From assembly GCA_033980235.1 (NCBI GenBank), contig CM067065.1, positions 27,268,155 to 27,332,154 on the forward strand: DNA of 64,000 bases, written 5' to 3'. The stretch is from Diadema setosum (lineage: Eukaryota; Echinodermata; Echinoidea; Diadematoida; Diadematidae). This document shows, one piece after another, positions 12,066-24,972 of this stretch. The notes under the pieces were generated by a model. That model was not told where the DNA came from. It searched no databases and was given only the letters and a program-made list of their open reading frames with translations. Each line of letters opens with the position of its first letter. The first letter of the stretch is position 1. The position numbers were made by a program, and so were the translations under genes.

Positions 12066-12768
12066 AGACAAAGATGTTGGGGGGGGGGGGGGGAGAAGAA
12101 TGAAAGGGAGGGATAGAGAGAATTTACAGAGAAAAGCGGTTTATATTTGATGGAGGATGAGGCAGGGGAAAAGACACTGTGATTATTTTTGGAAAGCGGT
12201 TTCACACTTGCACATAAGCTCGTCCAATCATATTTTTTCAAGAGCATAAATTATCTTCAATGAGTCTGGAGTGAAATGAACATGTCTCCTCACCAACAGA
12301 TACAATCAAAGTGTTGCTGGGCAAGCTTGCCTAGTACCTCATTGGTACAAGGTGTATTGAATTGTGAGTGACACTCAATATAACCATTGTTTTTATTACA
12401 CTGTGCAAGTTCATGCAGAAGTAGGCCCTACATGTACACAACTACATTGAATGTGTTAAACCATGAATGTACAAGTATAACATTGTACATTCATGAATAA
12501 ACATGGTAGGAGTATGGCAAAAACACATTACATGTAACTTCCTCATTTTGTAAGAGGTACAAAGATGAGGATTTCAAGTGGCTTTTAGAGATTGTACACC
12601 ATTCAAGCACATCAAGCACATCAAGCACATCTTGCTTTATATCTCCCCACCAAATTGGGGTAAATGTGATTTTAAAAATGTGTTTGGAAATGTGGGTCAA
12701 TTTTCAAATCAATCTTGGAAAAAAAAAAATCTCCAAAACTAAATAAAGAATGTTAGCTAATATTCTAA

Positions 12769-12860
12769 CACGTTGAGGACGAATCCCGAGTATACTCGGG
12801 CAAGTGTCTTATAGATGGGAAATGCGTGTTGTAGCAAAATCGGCCTGTCCTCAACAGGCA
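12769..12860 (+). repeat. short palindromic MITE, GAGGACG family, copy 2
   Basis: The ends read CGTTGAGGACGA and TGTCCTCAAC (inverted). A perfect 16-bp palindrome, CCCGAGTATACTCGGG, lies just inside the left end. About 92 bp in total. Confidence 0.75.
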
Positions 12861-13269
12861 TAGAAAATATTTTTCTACCAATCTGAAAGGGCTAAGAGAA
12901 AGAGTAGAGGCTCATGGACCAGACGCGTCTGAAGGGGGAAAAGTGAATGATGTTGGTATTTAGTTCTCTTTGGGTGGAGGGGGGCAGAGAGAGGTGGTAG
13001 CAAAAAAGCAAGAGAAAGAGAAGAAGAAGGAATAGACTCATGAAAAGGGGGAGGTTGTAAGAGAGAAAAATGGATAAAAACGTAAGCCTCTGATGGAAGG
13101 GCAGATCTGATAGGCGATACGGCAAAAAGGTATCACAGAATGTGATACCTTTCGGTTTTGAAATGGCTGGATAGGGCCCCATTTTTCTCTCTCTTCTTTC
13201 TTTCTATAAAACAACAACAACAACACAGAATGTGAGGTAGAGAGAAGGAGTGACAGATAGGAGGGGGAG

Positions 13270-14350
13270 AATAAAGAGAGAGAGAGAGAGAGAGAGAGAG
13301 AGTAAAATAGAAAAGGCTAGCATTATATGATGAATATTTATGACCACAGAAAGATTATGCATGACAGTCACACTTTATCAGCTGTATGGGGGGAAAGAGA
13401 GGGAGAAATGTGTGATGATAGTGGGGAAAGGGGGGGGGAAGGACGGAGTGGGATAAAAAGGGAAAAGGACAGAGTGCAAGAGACTGAGGCAGGGGAGGTG
13501 AGAGGTTGAATAAGAATTGGTAATAGAGACAGAGAGGATTAAGAGGGGAAAAGAGTTAAATACATAATATCATATTGCATTTAAGCCATTCTTATTCCCA
13601 TACAGAGATTTTTTTTTGCTAATGAGGAGGTCATTGACAGTTTTGAGAGATTTCCAGAGTGAACACTGAGACTATCGTAAATGCCCTCCTACCCGAGGAC
13701 ATGGTGAGATTTTCGCATGTTGTTTAAAATTTGCTGTCAAACAGCTGATTCACAAAATCTGTGAAAATTAAAAACTCGTCAAAAGTAAACCCTCGCAAAA
13801 ATAATAGCTTAACAGTTTAGAAGATTGGTGATGGATAGAAGGCAAGAGAGGGAGAGATAGAGAGAGAGAGAGACAGTTTAGAGAGATGACAATTTAATAG
13901 AAAGAGGATGGAGATGAAAAGATAAAAATAATTTCTCTTTATCCCAGTTAAGAAAAAAAAAAGAGAAAGGAGTGGATGACTGATATACTCGGAGAGAGAG
14001 AGAGAGAGAGGGAGAGGGAGAGGGAGAGAGAGAAAGAAGGGAAGGGAGAGATTCATAAATAATTACGCCTCAAAGAGTGGGAAGTGCTCAAGCAAAAGAT
14101 GTGGGCAATTTAAGTGCACTTGTGACATAAAAAAAAAAAAAGTGAGGGTGGGGCAGGAGAGGGATCAAAACACCCTGATACATTTATGCACTCTGGCACT
14201 GAAAGATGACATTTACACTTGTATACAGTACAAGATAGAAAAGTAAAAAGATATTAAAAATGTATACACCATATATTTGAGAGTGGGGGGGGGGGGCTGG
14301 GGGAGAGGGGGGATCAAGGGAGAGGGAGGGAGAGGGGGTGGGGTGAAGAT
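13270..14350 (+). repeat. purine-rich and (GA)n microsatellite zone
   Basis: Several (AG)n runs (13274-13302, about 13856-13872, about 13992-14010) lie in a long stretch dominated by A and G on the plus strand, with G runs near 13430 and 14286. No gene is seen; reading frames here simply translate the low-complexity DNA. Confidence 0.8.
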
Positions 14351-14689
14351 GCAGAAATGACATAAATACAAACCATGGGAAGTAAAGACTGACAGTTGGC
14401 TTGATACACAGACAAAGATGCAGATGAATAGGGGTAAGAAAACATTTAATGAGATGGAGATTGGCAAAGGGACGGAATAAAAAAGTTATGTAGTTAAAAA
14501 TTGTTGGTAAAAAGAACTAGGTATATCAATATCAAGAATACAAAATACAAGTGTACAAGAATGACAAAATAAAACTTCTCACATATTCATACAGAAGCTG
14601 GAAAACAGCGAGGAAAGTATTTCATCAATGTATTGACAAAGAAAGAAAGAAAGAAAGAAAAACGCCTGAACATCAGACTAGCTGAAATT

Positions 14690-15090
14690 GGCTGCTAGTG
14701 CGAGGCGAAGTGATAGAGAGGCTATCCAGAGATCGAGATGGAGAAGAGCTTAAGGGGATGGAGGGAGAGGAGAGAGACACCACGGAGACTACAGACTCCG
14801 CTCTCTGGCGAGGGGGGCAGGCAGGGCCCAGCCCGGTGGCAGGGGCGCGAGCCGCGAGAGAGCCAGCCGCGGACGACGAATGAACTCATTACGTCGCCTG
14901 CCCGCATCTCGCGGATGAATGCCTCTAATGGGTAAACAATAAAGGATCGTGTTCTTCGGCCATATAACCAGAGCTCTTCGGATGAGGAGTGGGGAAAGTG
15001 GGGATGCGGTGCTGGAGGATGGGGGGGGGGGGGTGCAGGAGGAAGGAGGAGAGATGGTGGGGGACTCGTCTGGCTGATGTGGAGTACTTG
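14690..15090. promoter_or_regulatory. CpG-rich patch in kif3b intron 2
   Basis: This is among the most GC-rich single-copy-looking stretches of intron 2. It contains CGCGAGCCGCGAGAGAG-like text and many CpG sites in an otherwise AT-rich, CpG-poor setting. Overlapping short reading frames exist on both strands but none is recognisable. An internal promoter or other regulatory element is possible. Confidence 0.25.
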
Positions 15091-17154
15091 ACGTCACAAA
15101 TGCCCGTGACCCTACTTTACTGGTGATTCAAAGCACTATGGTAGAAAGTGCTGGAAGAGGTATGGGCTCTTGATTGTAAATCTTCGGTAAACATAGACCC
15201 CGGATCTTCAGTCATCTCTGTGAAATTACAGAATGGCTTTCTCTCATAGTAGTTCTTGCTCTCTCTCTGTCTCAACTTTCACACATTGCATCTCTGTTTG
15301 TTTGTTTTTGTACGCCTCAGAGTGCAATATACAACATGTACTGTCAAGAATATTGGGGGGTGGGGGGATTCATAGAGCAAAACACATACCACTATGTATA
15401 AAATTTACTTGATGCGCACTTTAGATTGCTTTGGAACACAGACAAATTTTCACACATTTGATTACAGACATCCTAATCAATCTTTTGAAGGTACAGTGTC
15501 TACAACAGCTTTTCATTCAGGGAGACTTAATTCTTGAGAGGTACGGTGGTACAGAGCTCTTGAGAGGTAAGGTGGTACAGAGCTAGAGCTGTAAAACTAT
15601 TTCAGGCATTGCAAAATGACAGAAAAATAGAAAGAAAGAAAATTTGATTTGCTGAGGGAGACAAAGTGAAGAAACTCGCATCTATACCAGGCATTATATA
15701 AACTATCTACCAAGGTATACTGTACTTTGTAAATTATGTAGGGTGCAATGCAATGCCATTTTTGTCTGAAACCTCAATGTGCCAGCTATACACGTGAAAG
15801 TGATGAAATGTACTTGCAGTGACAATGATAGTCACACTATTTTAATTTCATGATTCCATCAGAGAATTTAATCCCTATTTTGGGGGCATGTTAGGCCATT
15901 TTATAATTGGACACACAGCTGCTTATCAACATTTGTAACTGATTATTCGATTTGATCCTTTCTTCATGCATGAAATACAAAAGTGTCATTTTAATGAACA
16001 TTGACTGTGTGAAGTTTGATGACTAAAAGTACTGTTAATGTGTGTGTACTGAGCAGATCTACTTTCTTCCAGCATCCATGCATTGCCACATACGCAAAGA
16101 AATCAACAATTCCTAACAAAACGAAAGTTCAACTGTGAGATTATACAGTCATAAATAGATTAATACCAACCACTTTTATTTAAAGTGTGCAGGCAGTTTC
16201 ATTATCTTAATTTTTCATGTTGCATTCTTGTCTAGCTTGTGCATGGCACAGCAATTTTTGCAGTTCTCTAAAATAGTAGAGTGTAGGTCATGCTACAAAA
16301 TACATTTTAATTTACACTTGTAACAGACTAGATTAAGATGAGAGAAGGATGTTAATTCACTCCCAGTGATTCTTTGAAACAAAACGATGGGTAAATTTTG
16401 CCGCAACGTCAAAAACGTGCATTACTGAATAAAATGATTGAAATCAGCAGGACACCAAGCATACTGGTACCTTTGTACATGTACAATACCGATGTAGAGG
16501 ACATGCAGTCTGCACAATGGAGATGTGCAAAGAGACGTGAGATGTTTGATAATGAATTCCAGATCCGAACACTTTTCAACCCGATTGCGATTCTAGGCAG
16601 CACATTGATTGAGCAGGCAGCCAAATAGATGGAAGGGGGGGGGGGGGATAGGGAGGGGGAGGTCGTATACAGAAGGAGATATTGCAGAGGAAAGAAAATT
16701 TCTTGCACTTGGCAGAAAAGTCTGGTGGAGTAATTACCGACAACAGGCGAGCGCCAAGCTTGCTGTTCTCCTATCCTCCATGTGCTGGGATGAATTCATC
16801 ATACAGTGTACACATGTACTCCATCCCACTTTCAGACTGCATCGGTTAATAGAAGGCATCTATGCATCACCATTCACATCCTGGATTTTCTTTGGTCTGA
16901 AATCATTTTGCTTTGTTTTGGCTTGTTTTGTTCTGTTTTCCATTGAAATTTCACACAGAAAATATCCCAATTCGTGGGTTGAGAATGATCAGGCATTATA
17001 AGTTGTTTTTCCACTGGTGATTCAATGGGGAGATTCATGTCAACAAAGTCTTTTTCTTTTCAACACAATTCCATACAGAGTGTATAATGTGTGATGACCA
17101 TGGGTTGAGGGGGGAGGGGAGGGGGACTGGGAATTGGTTGGAGGCACTATTAAG

Positions 17155-17705
17155 CACTTGTAAATTTTTGCTTAGTCCCGTACCAACGGTGGGGCTAAGG
17201 GGGGGGGGGGGGGGGGCCTTCGCCCCACCGTTGGTACGGGACTATCCTTAGCCCACTTTCTGTTTACACTCGTTTTTGCCAAAGTGGGCTAGCCCCACCG
17301 ATAGTCCGGTACTATCTGGCCCTGCAAAATAGCAGGGTTAGCACCGCAATTGCGGTGCCAAGCAAGTGAGTGTAAACAGAACGAAAAAATAATCCTGGGC
17401 TAAGCGACGGAGACAAAGTCCGACCCTCACTGACCAATCAGAAACGAGGTAATCAAGTGCTGCCGGTGCGTGCGTGTTCGTGTACAGTACACAGCGTAAT
17501 CATGAATATTCATGTCGTTTGGAAAGTCCGGGGCTAAGAAATACAAGTGTAAAAAGGTCAGTTTTCTCCTTAGCCCCGGACAAGAGATAGTACGGGACTA
17601 ATTGACCAGTGTAAAAAGCTGAAAAAATTGGTACGGGACTAACGATAGTCCTGGGTCAGAGAAAGTCCGGGGTTAAGAAACACAAGTGTAAAAAGCCCTT
17701 TATTC
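17155..17705. repeat. inverted-repeat-rich composite MITE
   Basis: Segments around GTCCCGTACCAACGGTGG recur in inverted form within 60 bp, and CCGGGGCTAAG / CTTAGCCCCGG recur further right. The outer parts carry ACACAAGTGTAAAAAG and its inverted approximation near 17157. The block looks like a fold-back element with an internal secondary insertion. A G run (17199-17216) lies in the first hairpin loop. Confidence 0.6.
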
Positions 17706-18847
17706 TCTGTACTATGAAACAAAATGAAAAAAAAAAAAAAAATCACCGGCATTAGATTTTTTTTTTTTTTAATTTGAAGTAAAATGCGGCATAATTTTTT
17801 TTTTTTTTTCCAATACAATTCAAGTACCTGTGCTTGTAATTTGCATGTCTTTCTTTTCTTTTTCTTTTTTTTTTAAAGAAGTGTCAGGTTGCAACAGTTT
17901 CTGTTTTTATTATACATACAAAATGTACACACACAAAAAAAAAAAATAAAAACTAGTTTATACTATGCAGTAGCTAGTGTTATGGAAGAGAATTTTAAGG
18001 ATTTTTTTTTCATCTTTTTTTTTTTTTATTGAATGTGATTACACAATATTTCTTGAACCGTGCATACGTACCACGTACCTACATGTACATGTGTACTGGT
18101 CAGAAAATGTAGCAAAAAAAAAGAGGAAAATGATTATTCTAATAATTTGCTCATGCCATGCTGATGCCATGCTGAAGAATTCTCAGAGTATAAATGCTAG
18201 ATATCTCAAAGTTCAGCACTGGGTATGATGAGATGAAACTTGTTAGTGTGAAAGGGGTATCAGAGTGGCACCAACCCCAGGATGAACCCATCTTCACTCC
18301 AAGCCACAGACTCATTGGGATGTCTACCACAGCTTGGGGGACTCGTGATGTTTGTTGTATACATCTCAATCATACCCTGTCTTTTGCCTCTTCCTTCTCT
18401 TCAGTATCTTTGCATCTCTTCTGGAAGTGAATGTCATTCTTCTTTTCCTTCTTCTTCTTCTTCTTTTGAACCCCTTCTTCCTCTTCTTCTCTTTCTTGAT
18501 CACAAAACAAACCCAATATCATTGGACTTTATGACATCCAGACATTCTTATTTTAGTCTATATTAATATTTTTTTCTTTCTACTCAGTCTATTTCTTTGC
18601 TATTCTTATTACAATAATTTAATCATTTCTACAATCACCAATGCTATCATTATCTTCCCCTAGTCTTCCTCTGTACATCCCTTCTTTTTTTCCATTTTCT
18701 CCTTTTGCTCTATGCTTTATCTCCTTCTTTTTTTCCTTTCTTCTTCTTTCTTGTCCCTCCTCTTATTTAAAGCAGATTCTTCTTCCCCCTCCTCTTCTAA
18801 CATTTCTCATTTCAATTCCTACTCACCTTCTAAAATTAGCAATAACC

Positions 18848-18993
18848 AAGGGCGGATCCAGGAATTCTGTAAAGGGGGAGGGGGTACTAATTTTTCTGGT
18901 GCCATTTCTTTTTATTTATTTTGTTTTTAATGAAAAAAATAAAGGGGGGGGGGGGGCATGCGCTGGTTGCGCCCTCCTCTGGATCTGCCACTA
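18848..18993. mobile_element. small MITE with GGGCGGATCCAGG ends
   Basis: The left end GGGCGGATCCAGG and right end CTCTGGATCTGCCAC are imperfect inverted copies. They enclose a T-rich core and a G13 run. About 146 bp. Confidence 0.6.
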
Positions 18994-18999
18994 GAATGA

Positions 19000-19310
19000 T
19001 TTTGACAGGACTGCTCATCGCGACATGGTATTCATGGTTCAAGTTCCCAACCCACATTTTACATGCACAGGTCACATAATATGTAAATTTTGGACAATGT
19101 GCAACCATAATAAGTTACGCTTTGTACGGTTATGTGCCAGGCCGAAGAATGCATCTAGCCACAGCTGCATTAGATCAAACTGCCCTAATGTCGGTCAAAT
19201 GACGGTGACGTGCCGTTCATTATAAGCCGCAGGAGAGGATCAAATCAGAGTTGACAAAGAATCCCTTATAATCCAATCTAATGGCCGACATATTAGTATC
19301 ATTGGTTGTC
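19000..19310. promoter_or_regulatory. candidate cis-regulatory patch in kif3b intron 2
   Basis: This patch is non-repetitive with closely spaced transcription-factor-like words: two TCF/LEF-like ATCAAA sites (AGATCAAAC, GGATCAAATC), an E-box CAGCTG, an Otx-like TAATCC and homeobox-like TAAT cores. These words are short and common, so this is only a candidate. Confidence 0.2.
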
Positions 19311-20876
19311 ATTACCACTGTCCTGTGTGTTTCTGCTGTGATACCATGCAGCTTTATGCTATGTATCAAGAATGCACACAAGGCCTGAACTAGAGTGCCA
19401 ATTTTGGTTTTAATAGTGTCATTACCGTTTTGACATCACTGATTATGACTATACTCATCACCTAAAAATTTATTCTGATGATTCCATTTTAAAAGTGTCT
19501 GACTAGCACATTTAAACAACTACTGGCTTAAATACACGTGTACCTAGGGAATAGCGTCCTTTTTACCCAGTTAATCTTTCCTGTCAAGTGTTGCATTATG
19601 CAGTGAAAATCCATCCCAAAACAATTTCACTCATATTGTTATCGTTTATAGTATGAGTTTTGCTTTTCATTGTATGAAAGCACTGCACAATGCTTAAAGT
19701 ATTTCACATAATACCTCTCTGTTTGTTTAATGATGGAGGCAAATTCAAATCTAAAAAGGGGGAAAATGGCTTTATTCTACATATTCAGCACTTAATAATA
19801 GTCTGATGAAAATATGAATTACTGTAACACATGAAGTCACACAGTGAAATGCCTGGTCCCACACTTGCTAATTAATGATATCTGTGTTGTATGAAAGTTT
19901 GAAGCATTCTCGTAACAATGTTCAATGTACTAAATCCATGACAATCCTCTCTCTTCAATTCTATCATCATTTAGTTTACCTATTAAATCATTGTTTTAGA
20001 CATTAGAGGAATTTTCATACCGTGTATATGTACCTGCATTTGTACATGTACTATACAAATAAATAGCATTGGTTTTTTTTTTGTTTTTTTTTGCACATTA
20101 CCCCATCCCCTCAGGAAAAAAAAAAAAAAAAAAAAAAAACCAAGATGATAAAAATTCCCCTTACAAGCATGTTACTCCCATGGAAACTACAATGTACATG
20201 TACCGGTACTCCAGTAGTAAAGTGGGGATGGTAATTCACCAAAGACGGCACCTACAAATTAATAGCTCAAGTGACGTCTACTACACTGTAAAATGGGGTG
20301 TCATCTACTCATTAAATCCATTCTGTGCAATTTTTGCATAATGAATCAAACCTGTACTGCACACCACACTGTTTACATCCATGGTCTTTCCATTACATTT
20401 TGCACAATGTATACAATGCATTGTGTCACTATCTATTTCCCTCAGTGATGTATCATACTGTACAGGAGAGCAATGACGTTTAGTATTCACAGCACACAGC
20501 TGGAGAAATGGAGGTGTAGTCTTTGCTCCAGCCACATTATATTTTATAGTAATTTTTCAGCCTTTGGATGAAAGATGCCCATCAAAAATCCAATGAGATT
20601 ACAGACTGAGAACAATACTACGCACAATTGGTCACTGATTATCTCATATTTTGGAGTTGGTTACATTCTACAGTATACAGTGTATCATGCCATACAATGT
20701 AAAACTTGTAGCTTGGCTGGAAGCTATAAAAACCAAAAGCTACGAATTGGAAATTACAATTCTCAAGGGACTGATATACAATTGTATCCTGAGTATTACG
20801 TGAAACCACACAATCTAATGCACATTTCATCCAGATTGTATCTTTAAGTTTTACACCAGTCCTATAGATGATCATA

Positions 20877-21243
20877 CTTTAAAGGGGATGGCTAGTAACC
20901 GATCAGTGGGAATCAGTGGGAATGCTGAGGGATGATTGTTCCAATCCTTGTGGGATTCATTTAAGAGTACATTATATATCTACTGTTGTGTGAAAATTAT
21001 TTGCTTCAGAACGGTCTCGTATTCAAGTAATGTGCAGATTAATGCCCCGTCACTGACCAGGGACGCTTACCTGGAAGCATTAAACTGCACATTACTTGAA
21101 TATGAGACCATTCTGAAGCAAATAATTTTCACACAAGAATAGATATATAATGTACTCTTAAATGAATCCCACAAGGATTGCAACAATCATCCCTCAGCAT
21201 TCCCACTGATTCCCACTGATCAGTTACTAGCCATCCCCTTTAA
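20877..21243. mobile_element. long fold-back MITE, about 165-bp arms
   Basis: The sequence 20878-21044 is repeated in inverted form at 21079-21243 with few mismatches, leaving a loop of about 34 bp. The ends read TTTAAAGGGGATGGCTAG and its inverted copy. Near-perfect arms suggest a recent origin or strong hairpin-based correction. No coding content. Confidence 0.9.
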
Positions 21244-21464
21244 AATGACTTTCACAGGTCCCTCAAAATGCCTATTAAAACTGATATCAAATAATTGTTT
21301 GTTTTTTGTACTGTATGTGCTGTATAAAGTATGTTGATATTTTTGCCTGATTATCATTTTCTATTATAAATCTATTTTTTCCACAGAGCTGATCAAAGGT
21401 ATTTGCTGGTTTTATTATTCATTCTCGCCAAGAATATTGGAAAATACACAGTACACAGAAATAA

Positions 21465-21573
21465 ACCTGTTGAAGACGAGTCCCGAGTATACTCCGGCAG
21501 GTGTCTATGGGAAATGTGTGTTCAACATTATGTAGAAAAATATTTTAAAGTCAGCCTGTCCTCAACGGGTTAA
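21465..21573 (+). repeat. short palindromic MITE, GAGGACG family, copy 3
   Basis: It starts CCTGTTGAAGACGAGTCCCG and ends GTCCTCAACGGGTTAA. It is the same family as 12769-12860 but with a longer, AT-rich interior. Confidence 0.7.
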
Positions 21574-22450
21574 TGTACAGAGTGTACATTGTACCATGCA
21601 CAATTTTGCATTCATGCTGCACCTATTGATAATTTGAGATTTGATTCAGCATTTTACAAACACTACAGCTTCAGAAATTTATACAAGATTCTTTCCTTGG
21701 AACAAACATGTGTACCATTTGTTGTCACAGAATTGTTCGTCACCTGTTAGTGTATGATACAAAATTGTACAAGACTGCATACTAGTAGTTAATGTTGTCA
21801 TTGTTTTCCCCCTTTTTCATGTGAGGCAAAAGCATTTATGAGTTTCCAAGTCCATGTATTGTATCTCAGATCAATCCACAGAGCCATGGTTCACTTCATT
21901 TGATTCATATTTCGCTGGTGGGCATACATGTAGATCATGTCTGGGTGCGAAATCAAATCAGCTACAAATAGTCTTGTGCTTTCTCTCTATCTCTTTCTCT
22001 CTCTCTCTTTTTATCGCACACCCAATACCGGACATTTCTCATCTGTAATTTTGGTAATCTATCTAAATTTGAGACAGCCCCAAACCAAGGATAACTATAG
22101 AATTCTAAGGTAGGATATGGCATATAAAACTCACTGTAACAACTCATCAAAGTTTAAATAAAATGTGGTCTCTTTCGAAGTCATTGAATTTGCTATTATA
22201 GTGTTTTCCTGTTGGTGGGTATTGCTTGTCTTTTTTATGATTTGTTCTTTCCTTTGTTTATAAAAAATGCATTTTGTAGACAATCTTGTTTTGTTTTGTT
22301 TTGCTTTGTTTGGAAGGTATGACAAAAAAAATGTTCAATGAAGAAAGAGGTCACATACAATGTAATCTCACCCAAAATATCTTGACTTCTCTATCTGGAA
22401 TACAAAGGATACATCTTACACATTGTAGCACAAAGGAAACATAATTTTAA

Positions 22451-22638
22451 TAGGTGATCCGAGTATCCTCTCGGATCACCTTCTGTATCTGTACGGATTC
22501 TTTCTTCTTCTTCCTCTTCTTCTTTCTTTATTTCTCCCCAAAAGTTGTGCAGAGGTTAGCTCAGAAAGTGCTATGCCTATGAAGTTCAAACTTATACCAT
22601 GTACAGTATGTATCATGTCCCAAAGACGACAGATCTAG
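22451..22638 (+). mobile_element. 188-bp mini copy of the Helentron-like family
   Basis: It begins with the family 5' end TAGGTGATCCGAG and its hairpin (right arm CTCGGATCACC). It follows the full-length copies for 188 bp and stops exactly at an internal GATCTAG. Full-length copies have that CTAG too but continue past it. The family's normal 3' end also finishes in CTAG, so this may be a premature-termination derivative. Confidence 0.7.
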
Positions 22639-23822
22639 TTTTCAAAAGGTTTTATATGAGATTCAGGTACAGTTACAATTACATACATGTATGTGTAGTG
22701 TACATGCTTGTAGTTGTATTCATATTGAACAACGTACAATGTACGTATCCTATCGTGACTTGTAATAACACCACTTTTGTGTCTGTGTGATGAAAAGTGT
22801 GATTGTACATACAGTGTACAGCTGTAACTGCTTCAGTTCCAGGGCAAAAGTAGTATGTTCTCACTTGAAATATTTACATCACAGTTTCAACAGTGTAGAT
22901 CTAATGACTTGCAATTTTGCATTGCAGACAATTTTTCTCAATTAAGAATTTAACGGAATTGCTGTTGTTATTACTGGACTCCTAGATAAGAATCATTGCA
23001 TGATCAAGGCTCTCTACCCCTACAGTGTACGTATGTCAGGTGGTTTGTACTGTACCCTGTACACGTACAGTATTGACACATGTATTAAAATACGTAGAAT
23101 CCACAATCCAGAGTTAAACAGTTCAGTCCTCATGATCTCCAATACTCTAAATCATGCTATAATCGCGGAATGATTTTTTTTCGCAAATTGGGGCCGACGG
23201 CCTTTTTTACAGCATAAACTTTTCGCGAATTGCCACTGGCATTCAATGCAAGGCTAGACAAACTTTCCTGTGCATTTTAATTTCGTTGCGAAATTAAAAT
23301 GCACATGAACAGTCCTCGTTTTTCCAGTATCAGGTGACCATGAAAGCATTTCACTAAACGTTATTTACAAATGCTCAGCTTAAGTAACAACATGTGTAAA
23401 AATGTTGTTAAATACAAATTGTACAAATACGTCAGACTGTTTTATGCTATGGTTTTGTAAAAACAATCTAATTCCAGTGATCCGTATCACACCTCTCCAT
23501 GATGGTAAGGCTGTTAAAAGTGAGTGAAGCAGGTGAAAACCATAATTCACAGACCACATTAACCCAGTAATTGAGCACTGTGTATTATATCCCTCATTCC
23601 ACTATTGACTACGTTTGTGCTTCTGAACTCCTGTGAATTAATTTCTCTTTTCTTCACATCAAACTGGAAAAAAAAAAATCATAGAGATTGGGGGGGGGGT
23701 GGGAAGGTAAAAAAGCTTACATCTCACAAGCCATTCAATCAAACAGCACATCCAACAATCTATCAAACTGCCTGGAACTTCTCACTTTTATCTCTGAATC
23801 ACAATATACAAGTGGTACTTTA

Positions 23823-23853
23823 AAACAAACAAACAAACAAACAAACAAACAAA
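23823..23853. repeat. (CAAA)n microsatellite
   Basis: About seven CAAA units in kif3b intron 2. Confidence 0.9.
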
Positions 23854-24552
23854 TGCCATCAACAAATAGATCGACTCTGTAGGAATGCCTGTCAATTATT
23901 GATTGCTGAGTATTAATCAAGCTGTAAAAGAATCATGAGGCACTCTATAGAAATTACATACAGGTACTGATAAATCTATCTTGGTACCGCTCATTCATTT
24001 TCGTTTTTTGTGTTTTTGTACAAAGTTGTCTAAGAAGTACTTGTGTGCACGTTATACAGTATGTGTGTTTTATGTTTCTCGGCATTATACACTTTGTCCA
24101 AATTGTATTTGGAGTACTGAGTATAAAGACTGTGTGAAAAAAGAAGAAAAGAAATCAGAATATCTGATCTGTGACTGTGCATGCATTACGTCCTCTGTGG
24201 TCTCATGGTGTAGACATGTACACGTACATGTGTATAACACGAAAATCAAATCACCCCCATCATTTTGTGTGTGTTTGCGTACAGTATACATATAGATGGT
24301 GTGTGTGTGCACTGCTGTGTATCTAATGCCTCTGTGTGTCAGCATGCTGTAAGCTTCTTCTGTACACAATGCTGTTAAGAACATGTATTGGTGGGTGTCC
24401 TGGTGATGTTTTAATACCATTTTTGCGTTATTTGCAAGTTTGAGGAATTTGCAAAAACACACAAGGGTCATATTTTTGTGATCTTTGTGTAGAATTTGGT
24501 AGGGGGTCTTCTCTATATTACAAGGCACAAGCACTGAATTCAACAAACTTAC

Positions 24553-24743
24553 TTCCAGTCGTACACCGTGTCGAAGGTGAAGGACTTCTTGGGTTCTCCC
24601 GGGGTGCCCTTCGGGTTCCGCACCTCCACCACGCCCCTCTTAGTGTCCATCTCCACTACCCTCTCGAAGCCCTGCCCCTTCTCCTTGTCGTTCAGGGGTC
24701 GACATCGGATGATGACCTTCACCGACTCGGCATTCTTTTTCGA
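24553..24743 (-). CDS. kif3b: kif3b exon 2, start of kinesin motor domain
   Basis: The exon encodes 63 complete codons plus two bases (AA) that combine with the C of the next exon to make Asn. The product starts [20 protein letters not shown] and ends with FTFDTVYDW. The RCRP motif is the first beta-strand/nucleotide-pocket signature of kinesin motors, and FTFDTVYDW is the strand before alpha-1. The acceptor is a pyrimidine stretch ending in TTGCAG before 24743. The donor is GTAAGT below 24553. GC content is well above that of the surrounding intron, as expected for coding sequence here. It corresponds to residues 2-64 and part of 65. Confidence 0.95.
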
Positions 24744-24972
24744 CTGCAAGAGAGAAGGAATGGAGTACCAAAGTGTGACATCATTTGTTGCCATGGAAAC
24801 CAGATCTAAACAACCTCATTTTAATAGCTCCAATATACACTGAACTCAACTGTCAAAGGCCGTACACAAAAATTCACCTCCTAGAAAAAAAAAAAAATTT
24901 GTACACCTGTGTGCTACAATGCCCCTTTACTAATCACTATGCACATATTCTAGCAAGTGATGTCTTCATATT

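Noticed and set aside
14722..15097. Proline/serine-rich and arginine-rich frames in the CpG-rich patch.
   Set aside because: Open frames occur on both strands in several registers, as expected from GC-rich, stop-poor DNA, with no conserved motif.
24549..24794. An open frame starting at an ATG near 24794 and running into kif3b exon 2.
   Set aside because: Between that ATG and SKKNAESV lies a textbook polypyrimidine tract and TTGCAG acceptor, and the extra residues are not kinesin-like. An ATG next to a GTAAGT donor at 26775 explains the N-terminus better.
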